A stretch of 64,000 nt of DNA from Candidatus Thiodiazotropha sp. (ex Monitilora ramsayi) (GCA_025655595.1 JAHXIO010000019.1:62001-126000); one strand, 5' to 3'. Counted from the first letter of the stretch, positions 1 to 8,778 are shown. The notes: generated from the sequence alone by a model not told the origin. Numbers and translations are program-made.

Positions 1-2
1 CG

Positions 3-323
3 CAACTAGGATTCAAATTACTAGCAGGTCCTATTGGTCCCGAGCCAGTCGCAATTTTGCAGCATCCCTCTGGCGTAACTATTAATTTGATACTCAATGC
101 AGATTCTGGTGTTACTGATAACGTACTTATGGATATTCCTGAAAGGCATCCCGGTTATACTCATATAGCACTCGATGTTAATGACATAGAAGCTGTGGAA
201 GCGTCGGTAAAAAAACTAGGTATTAAGATCACTGAAGGTCCGATCACGTTACCAGACGGTGGGGTGATGTTTTTTATCCGGGATCAAGACAGAAATGTAA
301 TTGAATTTCACCAAAACGGCTGA
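3..323 (+). CDS. VOC/glyoxalase-fold protein, 3' part only
   Basis: The reading frame is open from the window edge, so the start lies outside; the TTG at 57 is internal. The visible 106 residues look like the C-terminal half of a vicinal-oxygen-chelate (glyoxalase/bleomycin-resistance/dioxygenase) protein: a segment HIALDVNDIEAVEA, which resembles the metal-ligand strand and helix of the second beta-alpha-beta-beta-beta module, and a closing strand FFIRDQDRNVIEFH with the usual D-x-D-G/N-x-x-I-E-F pattern. The His of HIALDV and the Glu of IEFH are the expected metal-ligand positions. The substrate cannot be told. Base composition is more AT-rich than the following cytochrome genes. The fold call is fairly sure; the function is unknown. 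Confidence 0.6.
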   Translation, partial: QLGFKLLAGPIGPEPVAILQHPSGVTINLILNADSGVTDNVLMDIPERHPGYTHIALDVNDIEAVEASVKKLGIKITEGPITLPDGGVMFFIRDQDRNVIEFHQNG

Positions 324-413
324 TTCAGCAGCTGACAATTGTGCCAATACGGACGCGATAAGGCATTGTATGCTGTTGCTCACGCCGCCTTTTATTCCCG
401 GTTGTGAGATGAA

Positions 414-680
414 TTAGCGGCGTCTGCCACCACGACCTTTTTTAGGGTTGTTAATCCCTACACCGATGGTACTGCCGTCAATGCTTTTTCCATCAAGCGC
501 GCTTATGGCGGCACGGCCTTCATGTCCTTCCATTTCGACGGTGGCGAAGCCTTTGCACTCGCCTGAGAATATATCTTTAACAAGTTTGATTGAGCGCACT
601 GCGCCATAGGTGGAAAAGAGGGAGGTTACGCTCTCTTCAGTGGATGAGCGCGGAAGGCCACGCACGAATATCGTTATCAA
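414..680 (-). CDS. RRM-domain RNA-binding protein
   Basis: An 88-residue single RNA-recognition-motif protein. RNP2 is IFVRGL near residue 4 and RNP1 is KGFATVEM near residue 43, in the right order and spacing for one RRM, followed by a short basic glycine-rich tail ending RGGRRR. Bacterial stand-alone RRM proteins of this size are thought to bind single-stranded RNA, often in cold or stress responses; that role is inferred here. It lies just downstream of a cold-shock protein gene on the same strand (114 bp gap), so the two may be co-transcribed and act together on mRNA structure. Confidence 0.85.
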   Translation of the reverse strand: MITIFVRGLPRSSTEESVTSLFSTYGAVRSIKLVKDIFSGECKGFATVEMEGHEGRAAISALDGKSIDGSTIGVGINNPKKGRGGRRR

Positions 681-794
681 TGATCTGGCCTGTTTTGAGC
701 GCCGGGAAAACGCGTTTGCCGGCTATGTGTGGTGTCGAATCAACGAAATTGGGCTTGCCGAAACAAGCCCAAAATAGAGATTGCTGGATAGCTG

Positions 795-1004
795 CTACAA
801 AGGGACAACTTCGTTAGCCTGGGGTCCTTTCGCGCCTTCAGCCTCGACGAACTCGACTTGTTGACCTTCGGTCAGGGACCGGTGTCCCTCGCCAACGATC
901 GAGCGAAAATGAACAAAAAGATCTTTGCCGTTTTCACGGGCGATAAATCCATAACCTTTTGCACTGTCGAACCATTTGACAGTTCCGGTCTGTTTTTCAG
1001 ACAT
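795..1004 (-). CDS. Cold-shock protein (CspA family)
   Basis: A 69-residue CspA/CspE-type OB-fold protein. It carries the family start [16 protein letters not shown] (RNP1 KGYGFI) and the RNP2 region LFVHFRSI, followed by the usual [18 protein letters not shown] segment. Such proteins bind single-stranded RNA or DNA and act as RNA chaperones or antiterminators. Length is normal for the family. The upstream region (1005-1420) is long and non-coding as far as I can see, which fits a structured, temperature-responsive 5' leader, although I cannot show one. The RRM gene follows in the same direction. Confidence 0.93.
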   Translation of the reverse strand: MSEKQTGTVKWFDSAKGYGFIARENGKDLFVHFRSIVGEGHRSLTEGQQVEFVEAEGAKGPQANEVVPL

Positions 1005-1420
1005 GCTTACTGAGCCTCGAATATTTTGATGAACTGGAAAAAATGTACCTGCTACTGAATAGAGATTTGGCAGGCAAAATATGAGTCGATCTGGATGGAA
1101 CTCTGAATAGTAACAGCAGACGAGAGATCATATGCGGGACAAATATCAATCAGATACAGAAACGTTATGCGAAAATGTCTGGAAAAGCAATGTTTTATTC
1201 CAATTGATGAGAACTCATGACTTCCCTCATCCTGTAACTCAAGACTGAGAATAAAAATCGATACGTCTGGGTGAATTCAACACACCTCTCTTTCATAAAG
1301 CTCTCATATGTCCGGTTTTTTACGAAATCGTGACCCGGGGCGAGAAGGTATCAGATTCAGTTTGTTTTCATTTTCGTCTGCCAATCTTCGCTACATCACT
1401 AATAGATTGGGAGAATTTCA
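1005..1420. other. Intergenic region between csp-like gene and cytochrome b561
   Basis: Divergent intergenic region of 416 bp that should hold promoters for the minus-strand cold-shock gene and the plus-strand cytochrome cluster. The only coding candidate is a 38-codon frame at 1132-1248 preceded by GAGAGA; it has no recognisable family and I do not call it a gene. A ribosome-binding site GGGAGAA lies just before the cytochrome b561 start. Confidence 0.5.
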
Positions 1421-1984
1421 ATGAGTCAACAGCGTGAAATCAATGTCTGGGACCCGCTGGTAAGGCTGTTCCACTGGACGCTGGTGGGAGCGTTTACCGT
1501 CGCCTGGCTCACCGAGGATGAGTGGATGACGCTGCACAGCTATGCCGGCTACCTGATTATGGGTCTGCTGCTGTTCCGCCTTTTCTGGGGGGTTGTCGGT
1601 CCCCGGTACGCCCGTTTCAGCGACTTCGTCAAGAAGCCGGATACCGTCCTGGGTTATCTGAAGGATCTGACTGTCCTGCGGGCAAAGCGCTATATCGGCC
1701 ATAACCCTGCCGGCGGAGCGATGATCGTTGCATTACTGCTATCGCTGTTAGTCACCACGTTGACCGGCTTGCTGGCCTATGGCGCTGTGGGTTCGGGGCC
1801 GCTCTCCGGGTTTTTACCCGTGAGTTTTGGGTATGGCAGCGAATGGATGGAGGAGCTGCATGAGTTTTTCGCCAATTTCACCCTGCTACTGGTGGTGATC
1901 CATGTGGGTGGGGTGGTCTTCGAGTCACTGTTCCATAAGGAGAATCTGGTTCGCTCCATGTTCACCGGCACCAAGCGGGCCTGA
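1421..1984 (+). CDS. Cytochrome b561-type membrane protein
   Basis: A 187-residue di-haem cytochrome b of the bacterial b561 / Ni-Fe-hydrogenase b-subunit type. It opens with VWDPLVRLFHWTLVGAF, whose His is an axial haem ligand, and has four hydrophobic segments (about residues 13-30, 38-58, 92-118, 143-162); further histidines lie near LHSYAGYL and VIHVGG. It would carry electrons between the quinone pool and periplasmic cytochromes. It starts a tight same-strand run with two c-type cytochromes, a PepSY protein and a two-component system, and is presumably the membrane anchor of that redox module. Confidence 0.88.
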   Translation: MSQQREINVWDPLVRLFHWTLVGAFTVAWLTEDEWMTLHSYAGYLIMGLLLFRLFWGVVGPRYARFSDFVKKPDTVLGYLKDLTVLRAKRYIGHNPAGGAMIVALLLSLLVTTLTGLLAYGAVGSGPLSGFLPVSFGYGSEWMEELHEFFANFTLLLVVIHVGGVVFESLFHKENLVRSMFTGTKRA

Positions 1985-2054
1985 TCCTTTTCAGTTTGAA
2001 TTCAGACCCCGCCATTAGGCTTTACACAGAACATACCTAACAGGAGAGAGAAGG

Positions 2055-2453
2055 ATGATCAGATCTAGGTTCTATTTCGGGATTTGCCTGCTGCTGCCAT
2101 TGCTGGCCCAGGCCGGACCCGTAGAGACATTGCTTGACAACTACCGGCAACAGGGGGGCAGCGATTTTTCCTCCACTCAGGGGGAGACGCGTTGGCAGCA
2201 GGTCAATCGGCATCCCAAGAACGGTAAAGAGAGAAGCTGTAGTGATTGCCATACCAATGACCTGACTCAGACCGGCAAACATGCCAAGACTGGAAAGCGG
2301 ATCGAGCCGATTGCGCCTTCCGCCAACCCGAAACGGCTGACCGATACAAAAAAGATCGAGAAGTGGTTTAAACGAAACTGTATGTGGACCCTGGGCCGTG
2401 CCTGCACGCCGCAGGAGAAGGGCGACTTTCTGGTCTACATGCAACAGCACTGA
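2055..2453 (+). CDS. DUF1924 (SHP-like) monohaem cytochrome c
   Basis: A 132-residue exported monohaem c-type cytochrome. A signal peptide ends around LLAQAGPVE, and one haem-binding motif CSDCH lies near residue 62. The C-terminal half, with KRNCMWTLGRACTPQEKG, matches the DUF1924 / Sphaeroides haem protein (SHP) family as I know it. SHP-type cytochromes bind oxygen or small ligands and pair with the dihaem DHC and a b561, which is the arrangement seen here. A clear ribosome-binding site (AGGAGAGAGAAGG) precedes the ATG. Its physiological substrate is not established. Confidence 0.85.
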   Translation: MIRSRFYFGICLLLPLLAQAGPVETLLDNYRQQGGSDFSSTQGETRWQQVNRHPKNGKERSCSDCHTNDLTQTGKHAKTGKRIEPIAPSANPKRLTDTKKIEKWFKRNCMWTLGRACTPQEKGDFLVYMQQH

Positions 2454-2478
2454 ATGAGAGAGATTAGGAGAATTTCCG

Positions 2479-3081
2479 ATGAAAAAGAGAACGATTTGGT
2501 GGGTTGTACCAATTGCAGTCATGCTGCTGGCGGGGGCCGGCCTGGTCTTCGCCGACCGGGATGAACATGAGTATGAACGCGAGCATGAATCGGAGCATGA
2601 AGAGGGATTCTTCAGCCGTTGGTTCAAAGATGAATCCATGGCATTCAAGACGGAGGAGAGCGCTCTCTATCTGGAGGAGTGCGGCGGTTGCCACTTCCCG
2701 TTCCAGCCTGGATTCCTGCCGGCCGATTCCTGGGTGAAGATCATGCGGGGTCTGGAGGACCATTTTGGTGAATATGCCGAGTTATCGGAGGCGGACAATC
2801 AGCGGATTCTCGACTACCTGAAGGCAAACTCAGCAGGGGAGGTGAATCGGGAGATTTCCAACAAAGTCATGTGGTCCATGCGGTATACTCCGGAGACCGA
2901 CCGTATCACGGAGACGGCCTTTTTCCGCCATGAACACAGAGAGATACCGCCCCGGTTCCTGCAGAACAAGGGTGAAACTATCAGCTTCTCCAACTGTGAC
3001 AGCTGCCATACCCGGGCGATGCAGGGCTCATATGACGATGACGAGATACGGATTCCGGGTGTCGGCCGTTGGGACGACTGA
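2479..3081 (+). CDS. Dihaem cytochrome c (DHC type)
   Basis: A 200-residue exported protein with a hydrophobic N-terminal segment (about residues 4-25), an acidic His/Glu-rich linker (EHEYEREHESEHEEG) and two c-type haem motifs, CGGCH near residue 69 and CDSCH near residue 174. Architecture and neighbours (b561 and DUF1924/SHP) match the DHC electron donor of the SHP system. The His/Glu-rich linker just after the membrane segment might bind metal. It lies 25 bp after the DUF1924 gene with its own Shine-Dalgarno and probably belongs to the same transcript. Confidence 0.88.
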   Translation: MKKRTIWWVVPIAVMLLAGAGLVFADRDEHEYEREHESEHEEGFFSRWFKDESMAFKTEESALYLEECGGCHFPFQPGFLPADSWVKIMRGLEDHFGEYAELSEADNQRILDYLKANSAGEVNREISNKVMWSMRYTPETDRITETAFFRHEHREIPPRFLQNKGETISFSNCDSCHTRAMQGSYDDDEIRIPGVGRWDD

Positions 3082-3088
3082 TTGAGCG

Positions 3089-3397
3089 ATGTTTTCAATG
3101 AATCGTACTTCCATCATTTCCGCCCTCGCTGGCGTACTCCTGATCGGCTCCGCCCTGGCCGATGATGGCTATCTGCATGCCAGACGCCTGGTGGAGGAGG
3201 GCAGGATACAGCCCCTGACCGCCATTCTCGAGCAGGCGCAGCGCATCCAGTCGGGTAGTGTGCTCGAGGTGGAACTGGAAGAAGAGGATGACTTGTTGAT
3301 CTACGAGATCGAACTGCTGGATGAGTCTGGCCGGGTCTGGGAGCTGAAGTTCGACGCGGCGACAGGTGAACTGGTCGAACGCGAGTTGGAGGATTGA
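3089..3397 (+). CDS. PepSY-domain periplasmic protein
   Basis: A 102-residue exported protein with a signal peptide ending near GSALA-DDGY and one PepSY-like domain: ARRLVEEGRIQPLTAILEQA, then an acidic strand region EVELEEEDDLLIYEIELLDE, then WELKFDAATGELVERE. PepSY domains are small periplasmic modules often encoded beside two-component systems and b-type cytochromes. The gene starts 8 bp after the dihaem cytochrome and ends 3 bp before the response regulator, so translation is probably coupled to both. It may modulate the neighbouring sensor; this is inference from position. Confidence 0.85.
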   Translation: MFSMNRTSIISALAGVLLIGSALADDGYLHARRLVEEGRIQPLTAILEQAQRIQSGSVLEVELEEEDDLLIYEIELLDESGRVWELKFDAATGELVERELED

Positions 3398-3400
3398 GGC

Positions 3401-4069
3401 TTGCGACTGCTGTTGGTGGAAGATGATCCTTTGCTCTCCAGTTCCCTGAAGGCTGACCTGGAACAGCAGGGCTACGCGGTCGACCTGGCCGAAAACGGCA
3501 GGGACGGAGAGTTCATGGGCAATGAGATCGGTTACGACTTGATCGTACTCGACCTGGGACTGCCCGAAAAACCGGGGCTGGAGGTGCTGGGGGACTGGCG
3601 GGCTAAAGGGAACAAGACCCCTGTGCTTATCCTTACCGCCAGGGACGCCTGGCATGAGAAGGTGGCAGGTTTCAAGGCCGGTGCGGACGACTATCTCGGC
3701 AAACCCTTTCATGTGGAGGAGTTGGTGGTCCGTCTTCAGGCGCTGATTCGTCGCTCTCATGAGGTTGTCGGACAGATGCTGGAATCGGGCGGTCTCAAAC
3801 TCGATGAGGATCTGCAGCGGGTGATCTTGCCCTCGGGAGAGCAGTTTGACCTGACGGGAACTGAGTTTCGGCTGCTGCGTTATCTGATGCTCAACAAGGG
3901 AAAGATTCTCTCGAAGACCCGTCTTACCGAACATGTCTACGAACAGGACTTCGACCGGGACAGTAACCTGATCGAAGTCTATATCCGCCGACTGCGGGAG
4001 AAATTCGGCAAGGGGGCCATCGAGACCCGGCGGGGACAGGGTTACCGTTATGTGGGTCTTTCCGATTAA
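3401..4069 (+). CDS. OmpR/PhoP-type response regulator
   Basis: A 222-residue two-component response regulator. The receiver domain (about 1-115) has the acidic pair in VEDDPLL, phospho-acceptor Asp in LIVLDLGLP, the Thr of ILTARD and the Lys of GADDYLGKPF. The C-terminal winged helix (about 125-220) includes LTGTEFRLLRYLMLNKGKI and RRLREKFG and ends RGQGYRYVG. The start is TTG at 3401, directly in front of LRLLLVEDD. It overlaps the following kinase gene by 20 bp. QseB/PmrA/PhoP-like; the likely target is the cytochrome cluster just upstream, but the signal is unknown. Confidence 0.92.
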   Translation: MRLLLVEDDPLLSSSLKADLEQQGYAVDLAENGRDGEFMGNEIGYDLIVLDLGLPEKPGLEVLGDWRAKGNKTPVLILTARDAWHEKVAGFKAGADDYLGKPFHVEELVVRLQALIRRSHEVVGQMLESGGLKLDEDLQRVILPSGEQFDLTGTEFRLLRYLMLNKGKILSKTRLTEHVYEQDFDRDSNLIEVYIRRLREKFGKGAIETRRGQGYRYVGLSD

Positions 4070-5390
4070 CTCCCTCGAAAAGCGCCTGCACCTGGGATTG
4101 GCCCTGAGCCTGATCCTTTTGATGTTGCTGCTGTGGCTGATGGGCAGCCGCTTCCTGCAGACGATGACGGAGGATTTCATCGCCTCACGGTTGGAACACG
4201 ATGCCGAGGCCCTGCTCGGATCTTTGATGATCACACCGAACAAGTTCAAGATCCGTCCCGCGCGGATCAATCAGGTCTATCACCAACCCTTTTCCGGACA
4301 CTATTTTGTCATTCGCAGTGAACAGGGTCGTGAAACCGTCTCGCGTTCCCTATGGGATTTCAAACTGGAGATACCCCAGCTCGAACCCGGGGATCAGCAG
4401 CGGTTCCATATCGAGGGACCCAATGGACAGCAACTACTGGTGCGTGCGAATGGGTACCGCAAGCAGGGCAGTGAACTGACGATCGGTGTGGCTGAGGATG
4501 TCACGCCGGTCGAACGACAGAGAGAGCAGTTTCTGCTCAATTTCGCGCTCCTGTCTCTGGTTGGGCTGACACTGCTGCTGCTCTTGCAACACTGGGTCGT
4601 ACGCCGCTCATTTCAACGGCTTGAACCGCTGCGCCAGGAGGTCAAGGCGTTGGCGGAGACCGGTGGTCAGCAGATCAGCGAAGAGGTGCCTACGGAGATC
4701 CGCCCGCTGGTACAGGAGGTGAACCATCTTCTTGGACTCTTGGCGCAGCGCAATGAGCGATCGCGCAACTCGCTGGGTAATCTGGCCCATGCGTTGAAAG
4801 GGCCGCTCAATCTGCTGCAGCGCTATTTCGATCGCTTGCCGGCGGAGGCGCCGCAGGAAGAGGGCGGACAGGCGGCGGTACAGGCCCAGCGTCTGCAGCT
4901 GTTGATTGAACGTGAATTGAAGCGGGCACGTATGGCGGGCATGGGAGCTCCCAGTCAGCGATTCGATCCCCACGGCGATATGGATGATCTGATCGAGGTG
5001 GTGAAGCAGGTTCACCATGAGCGCGCACTGTCGGTCGAGCGGCAGGTCGATCGGACACTGGGCCGGTTCGGGGATCGTGAAGATATGTTCGAACTGATCG
5101 GCAATCTTCTGGATAACGCCTTCAAATGGGCTGCCAGCAGAATCCGGGTCGTTATCGCCGAAGATTCGGTGATCAATATTACAGTGGAAGATGATGGCGA
5201 GGGACTGACGGATGATCAATTATCGCTGTTGGTCCATCGTGGCAGCCGGTTGGATGAAACAGTGGACGGTCATGGATTGGGTCTCTCCATTGCAATGGAT
5301 ATCGCCAAGCTCTACGGCGGCGGGATCGTATTCGATCGGTCCCCCGATCTGGGTGGGCTTCGTGTCTCGGTATCGCTTGCTGGAAGTTAG
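4050..5390 (+). CDS. Sensor histidine kinase (PhoQ-like architecture)
   Basis: A 446-residue membrane histidine kinase, partner of the preceding response regulator. Two transmembrane segments (about residues 13-32 and 158-180) flank a periplasmic domain of about 125 residues with no motif that I recognise. The dimerisation helix carries the phospho-acceptor in GNLAHALKGPL, the N box is ELIGNLLDNAFKWA, and the G boxes are DDGEGL and GHGLGLSIAMDIA. The PhoQ-like form of the H box suggests the PhoQ/QseC group. The stop codon TAG (5388-5390) lies at the left edge of the palindromic element that follows. Confidence 0.9.
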   Translation: MWVFPINSLEKRLHLGLALSLILLMLLLWLMGSRFLQTMTEDFIASRLEHDAEALLGSLMITPNKFKIRPARINQVYHQPFSGHYFVIRSEQGRETVSRSLWDFKLEIPQLEPGDQQRFHIEGPNGQQLLVRANGYRKQGSELTIGVAEDVTPVERQREQFLLNFALLSLVGLTLLLLLQHWVVRRSFQRLEPLRQEVKALAETGGQQISEEVPTEIRPLVQEVNHLLGLLAQRNERSRNSLGNLAHALKGPLNLLQRYFDRLPAEAPQEEGGQAAVQAQRLQLLIERELKRARMAGMGAPSQRFDPHGDMDDLIEVVKQVHHERALSVERQVDRTLGRFGDREDMFELIGNLLDNAFKWAASRIRVVIAEDSVINITVEDDGEGLTDDQLSLLVHRGSRLDETVDGHGLGLSIAMDIAKLYGGGIVFDRSPDLGGLRVSVSLAGS

Positions 5391-5656
5391 GGCCTGTTAA
5401 CACTAATCTGATGGGCTCTGCTGGGGCTGTTTTTGTGCCCGGCAAGGCAGAATGAGCGAGGTGTAGTGACTCTACATGAGCGAATGATAACGCCGCGGGG
5501 CGCAAAAACAGCCCCAGCCCTTCGGGTTGGGTCTGAAAAAGCACCACTCGGCGTTGCTCCTCGCTCATTTGGCATCACCAAACTTCGCTCCTCGCGCCTT
5601 GATTGGCGCTTTTTCAGGCCCAACAGAGCCCATCAGATTAGTGTTAACAGGCCCTA
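5388..5656. repeat. MITE-like three-armed palindromic element
   Basis: A 33-bp perfect terminal inverted repeat (5388-5420 with 5624-5656; outer end TAGGGCCTGTTAACACTAAT) encloses two more inverted repeats: arm A, 5421-5440 with 5498-5517 (CTGGGGCTGTTTTTG type), and arm B, about 5526-5545 with the GCGCTTTTTCAGGCCCAAC copy ending near 5623. A small hairpin TGTAG-TGACT-CTACA lies inside arm A. Folded, the element is a cloverleaf with one long base stem and two arms. It has no transposase. Flanks TTAG (left) and CTAG (right) suggest a TA or YTAG target as used by IS5/IS630-type transposases, which may mobilise it in trans. Short reading frames inside are by-products of the repeat. Confidence 0.85.
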
Positions 5657-5803
5657 GTTTCATACACCATTTTCAGGGTGAGTTCAGGTCACTTCTCTAG
5701 ACTGAAAAATAGAGGGGAGCAGGGAGGCTTGCCGATGTTCTAGTTGCAGTATGGGATGCCATGGACAGGTATCAGGTGCAGTTAAATAAGAGAGGATCCA
5801 GAG

Positions 5804-6409
5804 ATGAAGATGTTGAAGCGTTGGTTGCTGTTGGGTCTGTTGGTTGCCGTTACTGGCATGGTGTCTGCACAACCACCCATGCCTGCGCGGGGTCCTATCC
5901 CTTTTAGCGGTTTCGACCAGGATGGCAATGGCGCCATTACCCAACAGGAGTTTGAGTCGATCCACGCCCAGAGACGACAGGCCTATCCGGGTAGAGGCCG
6001 TATGGGCCAACCCGATTTTAGTGCCTTCGATCTGAATGGAGATCAAATGCTGAGTCCCGATGAATTGGCCGCCGGACAGCGACAACGTGCCAGGCAGCGT
6101 CAAGGGATGGGAATGGGTAGGGGCGCGGGTCCCGGTATGAGAGGCCCTGGTATGGGACCGCGTGCAGGTCGTAACATGCCGAACTTTAATGAGTTCGATC
6201 GCAACGGGGACGGCGTGCTGCACGAAGAGGAGCTGGAGCAGGCTCGAACAGACCGTATAAAGCAGCGGGCACAGCAAGGATATCTGATGAGGAACCTGCG
6301 ATATGCACCGTCATTTTCCGAGATTGATTCTGATGGTAACGGTATAGTCTCGGCTGAGGAGTTCTCAGCCGCGCAACAACGCCATCAGCAGAAGGTGCGT
6401 CCACAATAG
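5804..6409 (+). CDS. Exported EF-hand protein
   Basis: A 201-residue protein with a signal peptide (cleavage near VSA-QPP) and four EF-hand loops: DQDGNGAITQQEF (about 39), DLNGDQMLSPDEL (about 77), DRNGDGVLHEEEL (about 130) and DSDGNGIVSAEEF (about 175). All four keep Asp at loop position 1 and Glu at position 12, so calcium binding is likely. The middle is rich in Gly, Arg, Met and Pro (RGAGPGMRGPGMGPRAGRN). It should be periplasmic or secreted; the partner is unknown. The ribosome-binding site is GAGAGGATC. No gene neighbour explains its role. Confidence 0.85.
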   Translation: MKMLKRWLLLGLLVAVTGMVSAQPPMPARGPIPFSGFDQDGNGAITQQEFESIHAQRRQAYPGRGRMGQPDFSAFDLNGDQMLSPDELAAGQRQRARQRQGMGMGRGAGPGMRGPGMGPRAGRNMPNFNEFDRNGDGVLHEEELEQARTDRIKQRAQQGYLMRNLRYAPSFSEIDSDGNGIVSAEEFSAAQQRHQQKVRPQ

Positions 6410-6484
6410 TAAGACAAGGCTGACGGTGGTGCTATCATCGCCGTCAGCGAAGTGTTTTAGCTATGTTGCAGGGAGGCGACATCG

Positions 6485-6928
6485 ATGCGTAACAATCTGC
6501 CGGCTATGACCATCAGGCCGGGACAATCCAGACATCAGCTTCTTTTTCTCGTCGGCACACATCTGTCGGCGATCGCCGCTCTCATCATCGCGCCGCTTGA
6601 TCCGATACCGCAATTCCTGCTGCAGAGTCTTGTGCTGTTGCATGCAGGGTACTGTCAACGACGCTACTACAGCAGTGATTATGGCAAGCGTATCTCCATA
6701 GCGAGAATCCAATCGGATGGCTCGGTTGAGTTGACGCTGGAGAGTGGCGATAAAAAGCGGGGTAAGATCAGCCGTGAAACCGTTATGACACCCTGGTTGC
6801 TGATTCTGCGATTTACCATCCGGCACCAGTTTCGGCCAGAGATTCTCCTACTCTGGACCGACACGTTGCCCCCGGATGAATTACGCAGATTGAGAGTATT
6901 GCTGAGGTTCAGCCGGATCGATCAATAA
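6485..6928 (+). CDS. YgfX/CptA-like membrane protein
   Basis: A 147-residue protein with an N-terminal hydrophobic hairpin (about residues 20-55), then [18 protein letters not shown] and a C-terminal [12 protein letters not shown]. This pattern (paired transmembrane helices, a G-x-W/V-L beta segment, ending in FRRLRVRLR) is that of YgfX/CptA, normally encoded with sdhE beside nadB and rpoE in gammaproteobacteria. Position next to nadB supports the call. No sdhE (ygfY) is found immediately upstream, which is unusual. The strong Shine-Dalgarno GGGAGG fixes the ATG. It converges on nadB with a 7-bp overlap of 3' ends. Described roles (toxin-like or flavinylation-associated) are uncertain. Confidence 0.7.
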   Translation: MRNNLPAMTIRPGQSRHQLLFLVGTHLSAIAALIIAPLDPIPQFLLQSLVLLHAGYCQRRYYSSDYGKRISIARIQSDGSVELTLESGDKKRGKISRETVMTPWLLILRFTIRHQFRPEILLLWTDTLPPDELRRLRVLLRFSRIDQ

Positions 6929-8541
6929 GGGCTATAGCTGTCAGGGATCAGTATGGTCGGTTTTTGCTGCACGCGATCGTCGCTGTAGGGGAAATCGATG
7001 GTGTGGTGCAGTCCACGGCTCTCACGCCGGCTCATGGCGGAGCGGATGATCAGGTCCGCCACCTCGACCAGGTTTCGCAGTTCCAGCAGGTCGTTGCTGA
7101 CCCGGAAGTTGCTGTAATACTCGACGATCTCCCGACGCAGCAGATCAACCCGCCGTTTGGCCCGCTCCAACCGTTTGTTACTGCGTACGATGCCCACATA
7201 GTCCCACATGAAGTGGCGCAGCTCATCCCAGTTGTGCGAGACCACCACCTCCTCATCGGGTTCGGTCACACGGCTTTCATCCCAGGGCGCGAGCGGGGGT
7301 GGGGACGGTGTCGCTTCATCCTGAGCGTGAATGTCCATTGCCGCCTGTTCCGCGAAGACCAGGCACTCCAGCAGGGAATTGCTGGCCATGCGGTTGGCCC
7401 CGTGCAGGCCTGTATAGGCGATCTCTCCCACGGCGTAGAGTCCGACAATGTCGGTTCGGGCCTGGAGATCGGCCATGACGCCGCCGCAGGTATAGTGGGC
7501 GGCTGGTACCACGGGGATGGGCTGTTCAGTGATATCGATACCGAAATCGAGGCAGCGTTGGTAGATGGTGGGGAAGTGCTCGCGAATAAAATCGGCCGGT
7601 TTGTGGCTGATGTCAAGATAGACGCAGTCGGCACCGATACGCTTCATCTCATGGTCGATGGCATGGGCAACAATATCCCTGGGAGCCAGTTCGCCTCTCG
7701 GATCGAATTGATCCATGAAACGCGTACCATCGGGCAGTTTCAGTTGCCCGCCTTCGCCTCTTACCGCCTCTGAGATAAGAAAACTCTTCGCCTCGGGGTG
7801 GTAGAGACAGGTGGGATGGAACTGGATGAACTCCATGTTGGCCACCCGGCAACCGGCACGCCAGGCCATGGCGATGCCATCACCGGTGGCCACATCGGGA
7901 TTACTGGTGTAGAGATAGACCTTACTGGCGCCGCCGGTGGCGAGCACAACGAAGCGAGCGCTGAAGGTCTCCACCTTGTCGCTCTCCTGGTTCAGCAGGT
8001 AGGCGCCGTAACAGCGTTTCTGGCGCTTCTCTTCGTCTTTTTCACTGGTGATCAGGTCGATGGCGATATGGTGAGCGAAGACCTCGATATTGGGTCGGCT
8101 CAATACCTGGGCCTGAAGCGTGGTTTCCACCTCTTTACCGGTGGCGTCGGCTGCATGGATCACCCGACGGTGTGAGTGACCGCCCTCCCGGGTGAGGTGG
8201 TAACCGCCACTGCTGGCAGAGGTGTCGTCTTTGGTGAAGTTGACGCCGCCCTGGAGCAGCCATTCGATATTTTGCGGGCCGTGCTCCACAACCAGCTGCA
8301 CCGTCTTCTCATCGCAGAGACCGCCGCCCGCATTGAGGGTGTCCTGTACGTGGGATTCGATACTGTCCGTGGAGTCGAGTACTGCGGAGATACCGCCCTG
8401 TGCATAGTAGGTGTTGGTCTCTTCCAGCTCGCGTTTTGCGACGATGGCGATTTTCAGATGTTGTCCCAGGCGGAGTGCAAGGCTGAGTCCGGCTGCTCCG
8501 CTGCCGATAATGAGAACATCGTGGTTGTGGTTGGTGGTCAT
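6922..8541 (-). CDS. nadB: L-aspartate oxidase
   Basis: A 539-residue flavoprotein that oxidises L-aspartate to iminoaspartate, the first step of de novo NAD synthesis. The N-terminal FAD site [19 protein letters not shown] is at about residue 9. Other family features are [12 protein letters not shown], HTRxGGHSHRR-like [41 protein letters not shown] and [19 protein letters not shown]. Length equals the E. coli enzyme. It is oriented away from rpoE, as in many gammaproteobacteria. Cytoplasmic; works with NadA, which is not in this window. Confidence 0.97.
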   Translation of the reverse strand: MTTNHNHDVLIIGSGAAGLSLALRLGQHLKIAIVAKRELEETNTYYAQGGISAVLDSTDSIESHVQDTLNAGGGLCDEKTVQLVVEHGPQNIEWLLQGGVNFTKDDTSASSGGYHLTREGGHSHRRVIHAADATGKEVETTLQAQVLSRPNIEVFAHHIAIDLITSEKDEEKRQKRCYGAYLLNQESDKVETFSARFVVLATGGASKVYLYTSNPDVATGDGIAMAWRAGCRVANMEFIQFHPTCLYHPEAKSFLISEAVRGEGGQLKLPDGTRFMDQFDPRGELAPRDIVAHAIDHEMKRIGADCVYLDISHKPADFIREHFPTIYQRCLDFGIDITEQPIPVVPAAHYTCGGVMADLQARTDIVGLYAVGEIAYTGLHGANRMASNSLLECLVFAEQAAMDIHAQDEATPSPPPLAPWDESRVTEPDEEVVVSHNWDELRHFMWDYVGIVRSNKRLERAKRRVDLLRREIVEYYSNFRVSNDLLELRNLVEVADLIIRSAMSRRESRGLHHTIDFPYSDDRVQQKPTILIPDSYSPY

Positions 8542-8751
8542 ATTTGCGGGGGCAGTCAGTTACAGCGATAATGCGTATCAATTTTGATCCGCATCTTTGT
8601 GCGGCGGCTCTTACGTTTGGACGATATCAGAGGTACGTCGATGCCTCAAGACGCCTAATTTTATGGCACCCAATCGTCCGCACGTCGGGTCGACCGGACA
8701 GGTTCAATACGGCTTTTTACTGAACCATATCAATTGAAGTGCGGATTGCGA

Positions 8752-8778
8752 GAACTATTCCAATGTCAGATTGTCAAT
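8752..8778 (+). promoter_or_regulatory. Candidate sigma-E-type promoter for the rpoE operon
   Basis: GAACTA (8752-8757), a 16-bp spacer and TCAAT (8774-8778) resemble the sigma-E consensus GAACTT-N16/17-TCTGA, about 50 bp upstream of the chosen rpoE start. Autoregulation of rpoE/algU from such a promoter is known in E. coli and Pseudomonas. The -10 match is imperfect, so this is only a candidate. Confidence 0.45.

Noticed and set aside
3095-4270. 391-codon open frame on the minus strand
   Set aside because: It lies wholly antisense to the PepSY, response regulator and kinase genes, which have clear family motifs; no domain in the antisense product.
5387-5657. Short frames within the palindromic element ending in ISVNRP on both strands
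   Set aside because: They are generated by the inverted repeat itself; both strands give the same C-terminus. Such translations are common annotation artefacts of this repeat.
6964-7773. 269-codon plus-strand frame over nadB
   Set aside because: Antisense to nadB and without family features.
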